Source: Cryptomeria japonica (Eukaryota; Streptophyta; Pinopsida; Cupressales; Cupressaceae). Taken from it: DNA of 64,000 nucleotides. The position numbers and the translations under genes are program-made. Positions 12,641 to 22,425 of this stretch are shown piece by piece. The stretch is taken from the NCBI RefSeq assembly GCF_030272615.1, contig NC_081413.1, positions 723,135,649 to 723,199,648 on the forward strand, given 5' to 3'. The notes under the pieces are model-generated. The model saw only the letters and a program-made list of their open reading frames with translations, did no database searches and was not told the origin of the DNA. Every line of letters begins with the position of its first letter. The stretch's first letter is position 1.

Positions 12641-12918
12641 GAATTTGATGCAGCAATTGGGGACATAACAATTCTGAAAAACAGATCAAATTCTGTGGAC
12701 TTCACCCAACCTTATCTGGACTCTGGCCTGGTAGTGACAGCTCCTGTCAAAAAGCAAATATCAAATCCTTGGGCTTTTTTGAAGCCATTTACACCAGAGA
12801 TGTGGATTACAACTGGGGCATTCTTTCTTGTCGTAGGAGTAGTTGTCTGGATTTTAGAGCACAAGAAAAACGACGACTTCCGAGGAAAACCAAGAAAACA
12901 ATTTGTTACCATCTTTTC
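12641..12918 (+). pseudogene. GLR: GLR exon: S1 end, M1 and approach to the pore
   Basis: Begins after AATCCTACAG in phase 0 with EFDAAIGDITILKNRSNSVD, a hallmark of the GLR S1 domain, and continues FTQPYLDSGLVV. M1 is GAFFLVVGVVVWILEHK, followed by the cytosolic loop DDFRGKPRKQFVTIF. The preceding intron (12536-12640) is 105 bp. The exon ends in phase 2 at a GTATGT donor (12919). In plant GLRs the split codon here is normally Trp (TG|G), but this copy has TC, a substitution at a conserved site. Confidence 0.88.
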
Positions 12919-12991
12919 GTATGTTAACTTCCTCCTCGCCTATATTTATAGAATTAACCAATGGATTTTTTCATTTTTCTTCTGCTTATAG

Positions 12992-13018
12992 AGTTTTTAA
13001 TCAGCTTTGAGGTTTTCT
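12992..13018 (+). pseudogene. GLR: Possible degraded GLR pore-helix micro-exon
   Basis: After exon 12641-12918 there is a perfect-looking 73-bp intron (GTATGT ... branch-like ATTAAC, T-rich tract, TTATAG). The next bases could be the remains of the micro-exon that encodes the FSFSTLFF pore segment. One frame gives SALRFS where family members have STLFFA, preceded by an indel-damaged FS. No frame is open across it. This is inference by position and weak similarity. Confidence 0.4.
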
Positions 13019-13193
13019 GTATACTCTGACAAGTTACAACCAAACAAGCAATAAGTTGTGTTACTTATTTGTACAAATCTATGTTTCTATAAACGAGGAG
13101 ACTAATTTCTGGGATGGAAGAAATTATCATGGATTATGTGAATGGCAGAGTGAGAGGCAGGAAGAAAGTGTTGAGAAAATGTGAGTTGAGATA

Positions 13194-13325
13194 ATGAAGA
13201 AATAAAAGAAAAATAAAACAGAATAACATTCAATAAAACATAGATTTATTTGGTAAAACTTTGACAATATGTTAAGAATATAAGAAATAAAAGAAAAGAT
13301 AAAATAGAATAACATTCAACAAGAC
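13194..13325. repeat. Direct duplication, unit spacing about 85-90 bp
   Basis: AAGAAATAAAAGAAAA..ATAAAA.AGAATAACATTCAA occurs near 13197 and again near 13283 with a few differences. A local tandem duplication in the intron. Confidence 0.75.
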
Positions 13326-14848
13326 ACAAAATTTAATGTCAGAAAAACATCCTCCGCACAAAGTATCCTTATTCTTATAGATCAGAAAAAAATACACTTC
13401 ACAAAGCTACTTCTATCAAAAATTGAATTTACTTTTCAAAGCTAAAAAGATATATCTTCTACATAATAACCACCATCAAACCTAATAAAAACTCTTTTAA
13501 GAAAATAGTAGTTTTTTCTTAAGAATTTTTTTTTAAAAAAAAAATTTACTTTACATCGTTGTCACAATCTAATAGAAATCAATATACAGAGAACAGTTGC
13601 ATAATTACACTAATAAACATTCTAAAGAGCTAACATAACATCTATGACATTTAGTACTGAACAGTCCTACAAAAATATTCCAGTTTTGACTTACAATTAA
13701 GCTTTGGAAATTTTATTCTCATGAATGTAGCATGTTTCTGTATCCTCATTATGTGAATTGGACAAAGGCTGGAATTCATGAAGTGTAGGTTAGAACAATT
13801 ACCTTCTAGCAATGGTGAGACTAAACAAACCAAGTAAATTTGAATCAGTAGAAGATTCAAGATTGTTTCTATTATTTTCCAATGAATTGGAAGAATGATT
13901 CTATCAAAATGTTGGATACGTAAAAACTAGTTTTGTGCTAAAACATCATATGGATCCAAAATGAAATGATAGTGAAATCACGAATAGAGAAATTTATATA
14001 TATTGTACGACCAAATCCTGTCATACTGAATCCAAGGAAAAAATTGAGAAACCATCAAACCTGAACTAATAACATAGACATCGAAGTTGCAGAGAAATTC
14101 AACTGTTGCATCGGCAAAGCTACTAACAAAACCACAAAAGGTAAGTGTTGGCATCGGTGCATATATGTGCCCGTAAGTACCGTCGATCCTCGTTGAGATG
14201 TAACGGACCCCATTGGGTGCAACTTGCACTTCAATGTATCATTCTAGCTATTGTTTGGAAGGAACTTGACCTACCTGCACTTCTTGGAAGAGAAGGATTT
14301 CTTGTTGATCTGTTTGCTTAACACAAGCATTAACTATTGGATTAATTTCTATTGGTATGATATAATTTAGATTAATTTTAGCTAGAGGTAGTCATTGTAG
14401 TGTTAGCTTTTTCGAACAAAGGCAAATGATAGTGTCAGACGATTTGTTTCTTGAAAATAAGATAAAGAACAAGGAAAAGTCGGGACATTGAGTTCAATGC
14501 ATTAGCTCATACATGTTTGATGATGGTGTAGAGGCAGCACTCACATAGAAGAAGCTTATGGTAAAGTCTCATGAGTCTTTCCTTCTACAAATGCAACCAA
14601 ACTCAATCATCAATTTGAAACATGTGTGGTGTTTGTTATGGCATTGCCTGTACTTGGGATTTTTTTTGCTAAAGGATGGTTTCCACTTATTGCTATATTT
14701 GTTGAGTATGCTCAATGAATTGTTGTCTTAATCAAATTCCTTTTGAGTTGAAGGACATTTATATTGAGTCTGATTTCATGGGGTTGGCTATGTTAATGGG
14801 CACCAATGGCTAGTAATCCAAGAAAATCTAAAAGGGTTGTGCATTGTT

Positions 14849-16056
14849 TTTTATTAGAAAAGCAGCTTTAACTAGGGAGCTGACCCTTAACATAGTCAAA
14901 AACTATCAATAGAAAACAAGCAACATCAAGAGAGATGATGTTGGCAAAAAGAACAACAGCCCGAAGGCAGTTAGAAACAAACACAATCAAACAGGCAAGG
15001 AATCCTATCCAACCAGAAGGGACCCCTCAGGGTTACAAACAGTGGTGTCAACAGGGTGCTGCAACAAAACAGCAGGAGGCTACTATAGAGCAGCAGTAGG
15101 CTATGACGAAACAACAGCAGCAGAAGCAAAAACAACAGCAGGGGATGGCTGCAGAACAAGAGAAGCAGAAGTGGGGACCTCAGGGGATGAGGCCACAAAA
15201 GGAGCAACAAGAGCATCAGTAGTCATGAGGGGCAGGACATTGACATCATCCTCATGAGAGGAGCCAGTAGAAGTAGAGTCAAGGGCATTGACTCTTACGT
15301 TATCAGCAGTAGCATTCTTCCACCAGGTAGAAACCCCTTTGTGGCATGAAATAGAGCAATCTGAAGCAAGATGACCCGTAGAGAAGCATCTCCTGTAGTG
15401 GAAGGGGAGGCCTTCAAACTCCAGCAGTTCTGACCAAGGCCTATCCCCCACCATAAGAACCACATCTCTCGGGAGAGGAGAGGAGATGTCAATGTCCACA
15501 AGAATGCAGGCAAAGGTAGTGTGGTCCATTGAGGACGTAGCTTCATTGACCTTCAGGAAATGGCCAATAGAGTTACCAATAGCCTCATAACAAGAGTGCT
15601 CCCAAAAATGAAGAGGGAGATTGATGAGCCGGACCCAAACTGGACGCACATTAAGTGGTTCAGTGAGAGGGTTAAAAGAAGTTATCTAGGGCTTAATAGA
15701 GAGGAAGTGCACTCCCCAAGCCCACAGCATGCCCAAGATAAATCCCAATCAGCAGAAGATGTGAAGGAAGCAACAAAAAAACCTTTGGCATAGGGGAAAA
15801 ACTCGATATTGAAAGCAACCAAGGGCCGCCAAGAGTCACTTACCCAATGATGAAAGTCCGGTAGAGAAGGCCAGAGCCCAGAGAATCTGCACACAAGAGC
15901 ACAACATTGGTAGAACCCAATATTGTCCACAAACCACCACAGGGGAGGATTTAGCACAAGAAAGAAGACGGACCCCCTTCGAGGGTTGGGCAGAGGATCT
16001 GGCCACATGAGCAAAGCTACACTTGCCAACAAGTTTGGGCAAAAAACCAATAGCAT
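14849..16056 (-). mobile_element. 5'-truncated LINE (L1-type) copy 1, ORF1 only
   Basis: On the minus strand it carries part of a DUF4283/zf-CCHC_4-type ORF1 and ends in a tail reading CTAATAAAAAAC. The same 3' end occurs in copy 2 (30822-32566). A 9-bp direct repeat TGCATTGTT flanks it (14840-14848 and 16057-16065), exactly where similarity to copy 2 stops, so it is a plausible target-site duplication. Relative to copy 2 it is truncated at its 5' end and has lost roughly 150 bp near the ORF1 C-terminus. No reverse transcriptase is present. Confidence 0.8.
15101..16056 (-). pseudogene. LINE ORF1 fragment (DUF4283 + CCHC)
   Basis: 16056-15682 encodes ALVCRFSGLWPSLPDFHHWV and FFVASFTSSADWDL, like the nucleic-acid-binding DUF4283 domain. 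After a frameshift, 15649-15101 encodes RPVWVRLINLPLHFWEHS, a CRRC-type motif decayed to YRRCFSTGHLASDC, and a low-complexity Ser/Ala/Val tail. ORF1 proteins of plant L1 elements bind the element RNA. The fragment keeps Trp codons that are stops in copy 2, which makes the pair useful for reading the decay pattern. Confidence 0.8.
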
Positions 16057-17030
16057 TGCATTGTTGAGCTACATCAAGATCTTTGTTGTTGTTGTCTTGA
16101 ATGAAAAGAAGACTCTCATCCCATGTGTGTCACTTCTTGGATTTGTACATCCAAAGAAGATGAAATATCATCTTGTTGACTATCTTTACCTATCCATTAA
16201 TCTATATGTGGAAGTAGATTTGTACAATCTTATGTACATAAGTGACCGAATTCCTTTCCATAAATGACTTAGGAATCTTATGTCTCAATTATAGATAATG
16301 GTGGATGGTAACAAAAAATGAATCCATACAGTTTAAAAGTAAAATTGAGCTATTTCTAGAGATAAAATTGACTTCCTACAAGGCATGCACATTGCCATAA
16401 TAGAGAATCAATCTACTAGTATTTACACATAATCATAAGCCCTTTTGATGGTGGGATATCAAAATAAAAATTCCATAGAATTACAATTCCAAGGCTTTGC
16501 CAATATTGGCAAAGGTATCTACATACCGTGTTTCTTAACTAGTTTGGTGATGGCTCGCATGTTGTCCATGGATGTACATGGAAAATGATTGGAGGTGTGG
16601 CTAGTAGAAATACTTCTAGAATACTGTGAGGGTTTTCTCAACTCCAAACTGTCTAACAACCTTTCTAAAATGAGATTGTAATATGAGTTTCTTTCACTCT
16701 TTCTTGTGTAGTATGCACAAATGTTTGAGGTAGTATTGGAGCCCATATTGCATATAGAAATTCATAATTGGCCTAGGTCATCATACAAGTTTTGATAGAT
16801 ATGAGAGAATTCTATGTCTATTATGTACAATTTTTCATGTATGCTGATCTCATGTCCACATGCATCAAGCACACTAGTGAGAGCTCGAACTAAAGGTCAA
16901 CTAAAAAAATCTACAACTAGATTAGAACTGTTGGCAGGAACAAAGTTGACTAAGGACTCTGATGGATTTAATTGTAAACCCAAAATTATGGCTAAATCTA
17001 CCTCTAATAGCTTTCTTGACCTTAGGTATA

Positions 17031-17635
17031 TGATGCAGGGGCATCCATGTGGAAGAGGGGAAGCTTCAAGTTTGACCGGCTCATTAAAGACTCCCAAAAT
17101 GGTAGCATTGGGATGGAACGGATTTGTAAAAAGTGGAGTCCCAAAATGGCTCGAAGATGGGAAACTCCAATCAGGGTGTATTTTTTGGCAATTAATGGTT
17201 TCTTTGGGTGCCTCTTTTATGCTGGCCGTAGCATTTCCTGGTAGAGTATTTTTTAGTCAAAGGGAGATTTTTGCAAGGAAAGAGCTGGGCAAAGTTTTTG
17301 GTTTTGGAGGGTTGAATAACTCATTTTTGTTGTAGGTGCAGTTTTGGAGGAGAGCTTGAAGGAAGGATTTTGAGAAGCCATTTGCTGCTGATAAAACACC
17401 ATTGTTGCAGGTCTATGATCAGACCCAAATCAGATTTGAATATTGTATTGCGAAGCCAATAGACTTGGCTGATTGTTTTGTAAAACTTTTTCCAATTTCA
17501 ATGAGAATTTCAATGAGTTTGTTTGCATAAGGTTGATGTTTGAATCCATCTAACTTTCTGCTATAGATCAGATTGCTTGAGTGTTTTGAAGTTAGTTTCA
17601 GGTGGTATTGAGGGGGATTCCATCCCCTTACATCA
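17031..17635 (+). repeat. 5' LTR (605 bp) of the gag-protease element
   Basis: Starts TGATGCAGGGGCATCC and ends CCCCTTACATCA. It aligns over its length with 20116-20684, with several indels of which the largest are near 17250-17290 and 17490-17515. Confidence 0.88.
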
Positions 17636-17636
17636 G

Positions 17637-17651
17637 TGGTATAAGAGCAAG
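17637..17651 (+). other. Primer binding site
   Basis: TGGTATAAGAGCAAGG lies one base after the LTR. It resembles the TGGTATCAGAGC site complementary to initiator Met tRNA used by many plant LTR elements, with C changed to A. Confidence 0.75.
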
Positions 17652-17728
17652 GTGATTATGAGTGTATAGGTAGATTCACTAGAAGGAGGCAGTTTGCACT
17701 AGGATTGAGCTTGTGGGTATTGAGAAAA

Positions 17729-18790
17729 ATGTATGCAAGAGGAACCCCACAAGGTCGGGGTATAGGTAGAGTTCGAAGTGGAGGTGGAAATCCTCCAAAT
17801 GTTGTCCATGGTGAAAATTTCAGAACCTTGAGAAGGCAAGTTGAAGCAATACAAGAAGAAGTTAAAAGAGGTTTTTCTAAAAGGAGAGACCCTGGGAGTG
17901 AAGAGGATGAAGCTATAGAAAATGTCAATGATACAAGTGGTGAAGAAGATGAAGCAGCAACAATAGTTGTGAATAATCCTTTGTTGAGGGTATTGTCAAG
18001 AATAGGAAAGAGACCAAAAATTGATGTTCCTACATTCAATAGAAATTTGATTCCTGAAGAGTTAGTGGATTGGATCAATGACAAGGAATAATATTTTGAA
18101 TTTGAAGAGGTTGAAGACCCTAATAGAGTGAGATTTGCAAAACCTAGATTGAAAGGACATGCTTCAATTTGGTGGAGAGGGGTTCAATTGGAAAGAGGAA
18201 GGAGAGGCAAGGAGGAAATTACTAAGTGGGATAGAATTGTGAAGAAGACGAAAAGACAATTCATCCTAGTGGATTATGAATTAGATTTGCTCAAGAAAAT
18301 GCAAGGTTTAAAACAAGGAACCAAAACAGTGAAGGAGTATAGAGAGGAGTTTCATAGGATCTTGATAGAATAGGACATTTTAAAGCTACCAAGGAGAAGG
18401 TTGCAAGATACATTAATGGTTTGAGGCCATGCATACAAGAAGAGATGGTTTTGGTGAGAGTTTACACAATGGAAGATGCAAACCAGTTTGCCTTGAAGAT
18501 TTAAGAAAGATTGAATAAGAGATTTGAGAACAAGCAAAGAGGAAGAGGCCAAGATGAAAAGAAAGAGGGAAGATCATGTGATGATTGAGATGAGGATTAA
18601 AATTTGAAAAGTGAAGACCGTGGCAACAATAAAAATCGAAGGAAAAATGATTCACACCCTCATGAACAAGATTCTATAGGAAGAGGAAGATTGAGTAGAG
18701 GGTTTGGAAGAGGAAATTACATAGCAACTTGTTTTGAGTGTGGAGGACACAAGCATATGAATGTCCAGAACATGGAAACTTAAGGAGAAG
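17729..18790 (+). pseudogene. gypsy-type gag, decayed
   Basis: Probable start ATG at 17729 (MYARGTPQGRGIGRVRSGGG). The capsid-like region reads RPKIDVPTFNRNLIPEELVD, WWRGVQLERGR and QGTKTVKEYREEF, typical of Retrotrans_gag. Stops occur at 18089, 18371 and later, with frameshifts near 18370 and 18750. The zinc knuckle near 18730 reads CFECGGH then HMNVQ, so the pattern is shortened and lacks the last Cys in frame. Non-functional. Confidence 0.8.
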
Positions 18791-18954
18791 AAATGGGGGC
18801 AAAAAGCAAGAGTTGCAAATATTAATGAGGAGGTTGAATCTTCACAATCAAAGGATGCTGAAAATGGAGAAGTGCTAATCACCAAGAGAGTCCTATTGTA
18901 TGAACTTGTTCAAAGAAAGAACCATTTAGAACAAGATGCAAGTGTCAAGACAAG

Positions 18955-19290
18955 GTATGTAATGTTATCATAGATGGTGGAAGCATGGACAATCTCATTT
19001 CCAAAGAGATGGTAAGTAAATTGCAGCTAGAGAGAAGGAACAACTTGCATCTGTATAGGATAGCCTAGCTACAAGATGATAAGAAGGTTTTGGTCAACAA
19101 ACAAATCTTGTTAAAATTTAATATTGGAAAGTATTATGATGAGATAATGTGTGATATTATGCCTATGAATGTTTGTCATGTTTTTTTAGAGAGGCCTTGG
19201 GAATTTGATAGGAGAGCAGTGCACGATGGGCATGCTAATACACGCTCATTGATGAAAGATGGAATCAAACACAAGTTGAAGCCATTGTGA
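18955..19290 (+). pseudogene. Retropepsin-type protease of the gag-protease element
   Basis: Reads CNVIIDGGSMDNLISKEMVSKL, then after a stop VNKQILLKFNIGKYYDEIMCD and VCHVFLERPWEFDRRAVHDG. The IIDGGS motif and the closing LLGRPW-like motif (here FLERPW) are those of plant gypsy retropepsins. A TAG near 18970 and another near 19071 interrupt it. The equivalent G1 protease is at about 51170-51430. Confidence 0.78.
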
Positions 19291-19293
19291 GTA

Positions 19294-19749
19294 ATGGAAA
19301 AGGTATGCAGCAGTGCAAGGGTTTGTTTAGTAGATGACATCAAGTTTTTAAATGGTATGAAGCAAGAACATGTTTGTTTTGATAAAACTAACCAAGAAGA
19401 AGTGGAAAAAGATGATTTGTTAATTCAGTTTGAAGCAAAAGGGAATGAGTTGATTTCAGATAAAACAAAGGTTGCAATAGAATGTGAGGTCAGATCAGAT
19501 TCTACTATTTCCTTTGATGAGAATGAGGATGAAGAAATAGAGAAATTTGTTGCAACAGTAGATATCTTTGATAAAATTGAATTTGAGGAACATGATGTAG
19601 AGCTAAATGAAGGGTTTTCTAATGAATCTTTATTTGAGAATAGTACAAATGAAAGCACCTTTATTAGTGATCTTGATTCCTTGTTAGGAAATGAGGAAAT
19701 TGAATCTCTTGATTGTTGTACTAACACTGCTTTGAGTGAAAGAAACTAG
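19294..19749 (+). CDS. Acidic open reading frame between protease and 3' LTR
   Basis: 151 codons open, rich in Glu and Asp (for example ENEDEEIEKFV and FEEHDVELNEGF), with no recognised domain. It continues in the same frame as the protease after a stop at 19288-19290. A further open stretch (19750-19947) follows a TAG. In full gypsy elements the RT would lie here. It may be a spacer left after loss of pol, or a family-specific tail. I do not recognise it. Confidence 0.45.
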   Translation: MEKVCSSARVCLVDDIKFLNGMKQEHVCFDKTNQEEVEKDDLLIQFEAKGNELISDKTKVAIECEVRSDSTISFDENEDEEIEKFVATVDIFDKIEFEEHDVELNEGFSNESLFENSTNESTFISDLDSLLGNEEIESLDCCTNTALSERN

Positions 19750-20115
19750 GTGGCAGCAATAGTATGTCTTTCTGAAGCCATTGAAACAGTGAATTTTCGT
19801 AAAGGTGACAAGGTGGAAGGAGAGGGAAAAGCTAAAACAGCAAAAGCGGTAAAGGAAGACATTTGTTTTGTTGAAGAAGGTATGAATTCAATTATTTATT
19901 CTGGTTTTAATAGACTTCGTTGGTGGGAAGTAAATTTGATACTTTGAATGTTATGAATGTTAGAAGTGTTGGTAGGATGAAAGGGGATAAAATTGTGAGA
20001 TTGCAGGAAGTAATGAATAGGAGAATTCTAGTGAACAAAGAAGAGAGATAGATCCAATATAGGCATAGGGTCTACAAATGTGTTTGAGTGCAACTCAAGA
20101 AACTTTTTTCTACCA

Positions 20116-20684
20116 TGGTTGTGGGCATCCACATGGAGGAGGGGAAGCTTCAAGTTTGGCCGGCTCATTAAAGACTCCCAAAATGGTAGTAGTGGGATGG
20201 AATGGATTTGTGAGGAGTGGAGTCCCAAAATGGCTCGAAGATGGGAAACTCCAATTAGTTTTTTTTGGGGCAATTAATGATTTCTTTGGGTGCCTCTTTT
20301 ATGCTGGGCGTACCATTTCCTGGCAGAGAATTTTTTGGTCAGAGAGTTGGGTGAAGTTTTTGGTTTTGGAGGGTTGAATAACTCGTTTTTGTTGCAGGTG
20401 CAGTTTTGGAGTAGACCTTGAAGGCAGGCTTTGAGAAGCCATTTGCGGATGATAAAACACCATTGTTGCAGGTCTATGATCAGACCCAAATCAGATTTGA
20501 ATATTGTATTGAGAAGCCAATAGACTTGGCTAATTGTTTTGTAAAACATTTTTCCAATTTCAATGAGTTTGTTTGCATAGGTTTGATGTTTGAATCCATC
20601 TAATTGCTGCTATATATTGGATTGCTGGAGTGTTTTGACGATAGTTTCAGGTTGTATTGAGGTGGATTTCATCCCCTTACATCA
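20116..20684 (+). repeat. 3' LTR (569 bp) of the gag-protease element
   Basis: Starts TGGTTGTGGGCATCC, ends CCCCTTACATCA, followed by TSD GTATA. No clear polypurine tract lies immediately upstream; the nearest purine-rich run is around 20036-20051. Confidence 0.86.
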
Positions 20685-21489
20685 GTATAGGTACAACATT
20701 AACTGCAAATTGCCATGAAGCAATTCATTCTGGTGGCTTTCTTCTTTCTTCTAAGATATTGTTCTGTCCTCGTCGTTTCCTTTCATCTTCCTGTTTGTCT
20801 GCAGTGGTTCATTTGACAATTCTTCTCCTTCCAAGTGTACAGTAAGTTTTGTGATTTAATGGCCTTGTCCTCCTCTCCATTCTGCCTTTTCTTTCCTTCG
20901 TTTTCTTCTTGGGCAAATTGATTAGCTTCTTATATAAGCTGCCTAACAGATTGAGAGTAGTGGTCATCTATCCAGATTAATTATCTACCCATCACCACTA
21001 GCTACCACAACATACATAATTAATGAGCATGTCATAAAAGATAAGCTTCATAGTTAGATGGGTTATTTACATCATATAGAAAATCTGTTATGTTTGGGCA
21101 CATAGCAAAGCGACCTTCACACCATTCAGATTGTTTCTGAAAACCTATATTAGATTTTTTAAATCTTTAAGGTCTTACATTACATTTATATCTTTCAATG
21201 GAATGCCAAATTATTTATTAGGAATGCTTTTAATTTATATTATGAAATTATGAAAACTTGGACATCTTACCACATTGTGTAATGATTCTGCACAGGTTCT
21301 CCTTCTCAACAATGTTTTTTTCCCATAGTAAGTTTGGTAACTTTCTGCTTTAATTATTGTTTACTGAGCTTCTTTGTTCTACTAAGTACTAGAGGTGACA
21401 ACCAAAATCGGTGCTTGTCTCCAAGTTTTCTACTTACAATGATTGATGAGGTATAAAATCTGAGAAAAAATAATATGGGACTGATGCAG

Positions 21490-21896
21490 GAGAACAAGTT
21501 GTGAGCTGCCTTGCACGGACGGTTTTAATCATATGGCTGTTTGTAGTTTTAATCATCAATTCAAGTTACACAGCAAGTTTGACCTCAATCCTTACCGTGC
21601 AACAGCTTTCACCCACAATCAAAGGAATTGATGATTTAATATCAAGCAATGTCCCAATAGGATATTTAAGTGGGTCCTTCGTTAAAATCTATTTGTCAGA
21701 GGAGCTTAATATAGCTCAATCCAGACTTATTGGTCTTGAATCTCCTGAAAGTTATGCTAATGCTTTGATGGAAGGACCAAGCAGAGGAGGTGTGGGAGCA
21801 GTTGTAGATGAGCTTCCAGCTATCAAAATCTTCTTAGAAAACCGGTGTGGTTTTAAAATAGCTGGTCAGCCATTCACCAAAGCGTCATGGGGATTT
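21490..21896 (+). pseudogene. GLR: GLR exon: M3 and S2 half
   Basis: Acceptor TGATGCAG, phase 1, reads [20 protein letters not shown] through the M3 segment [20 protein letters not shown] to [34 protein letters not shown] and FTKASWGF. Open throughout. Donor GTAAGT at 21897, phase 0. The Ser-Tyr-Thr-Ala channel motif is intact, so this exon looks less damaged than the 5' half. Confidence 0.9.
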
Positions 21897-22053
21897 GTAA
21901 GTATTCACTTCCTTTTTGCCCACAACCATTGTTTTTTCTGGCAATGATCACAGTCTTTTATAAGTTGTGTTTTGCATTTCAGATACTAATTTTCCACTTT
22001 TCCTGAAAATTCTGAATTGTGGTTTTGTTCTTTTTTTGTTTTATGTTGTTTGA

Positions 22054-22425
<372 letters not shown>

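Larger units (their letters stand above)
17031..20684 (+). mobile_element. Short Ty3/gypsy-type LTR retrotransposon with gag and protease only
   Basis: Two related LTRs (17031-17635 and 20116-20684) flank a 2.5-kb internal region. The element is bounded by a perfect 5-bp target-site duplication GTATA (17026-17030 and 20685-20689). A primer site follows the first LTR. The internal region has gag, a zinc knuckle remnant and a retropepsin, then an acidic open frame, then the 3' LTR. There is no reverse transcriptase, RNase H or integrase. That layout matches the non-autonomous class described as TR-GAG elements. The clean TSD shows it inserted in this short form or was trimmed internally later. 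It sits in the GLR intron. Confidence 0.88.
13019..21489 (+). other. Large GLR intron (about 8.5 kb) filled with retroelements
   Basis: Lies between the degraded micro-exon and the M3 exon, whose acceptor is TGATGCAG at 21489. It contains a small direct duplication (13194-13325), a LINE ORF1 copy (14849-16056, -) and a gag-protease LTR element (17031-20684, +). The stretches 13330-14840, 16066-17025 and 20690-21489 show no coding signal. Confidence 0.75.

Noticed and set aside
15042-15257. Plus-strand open frame opposite the LINE ORF1
   Set aside because: It is the shadow of the Ser/Ala/Val-rich minus-strand ORF1 tail.
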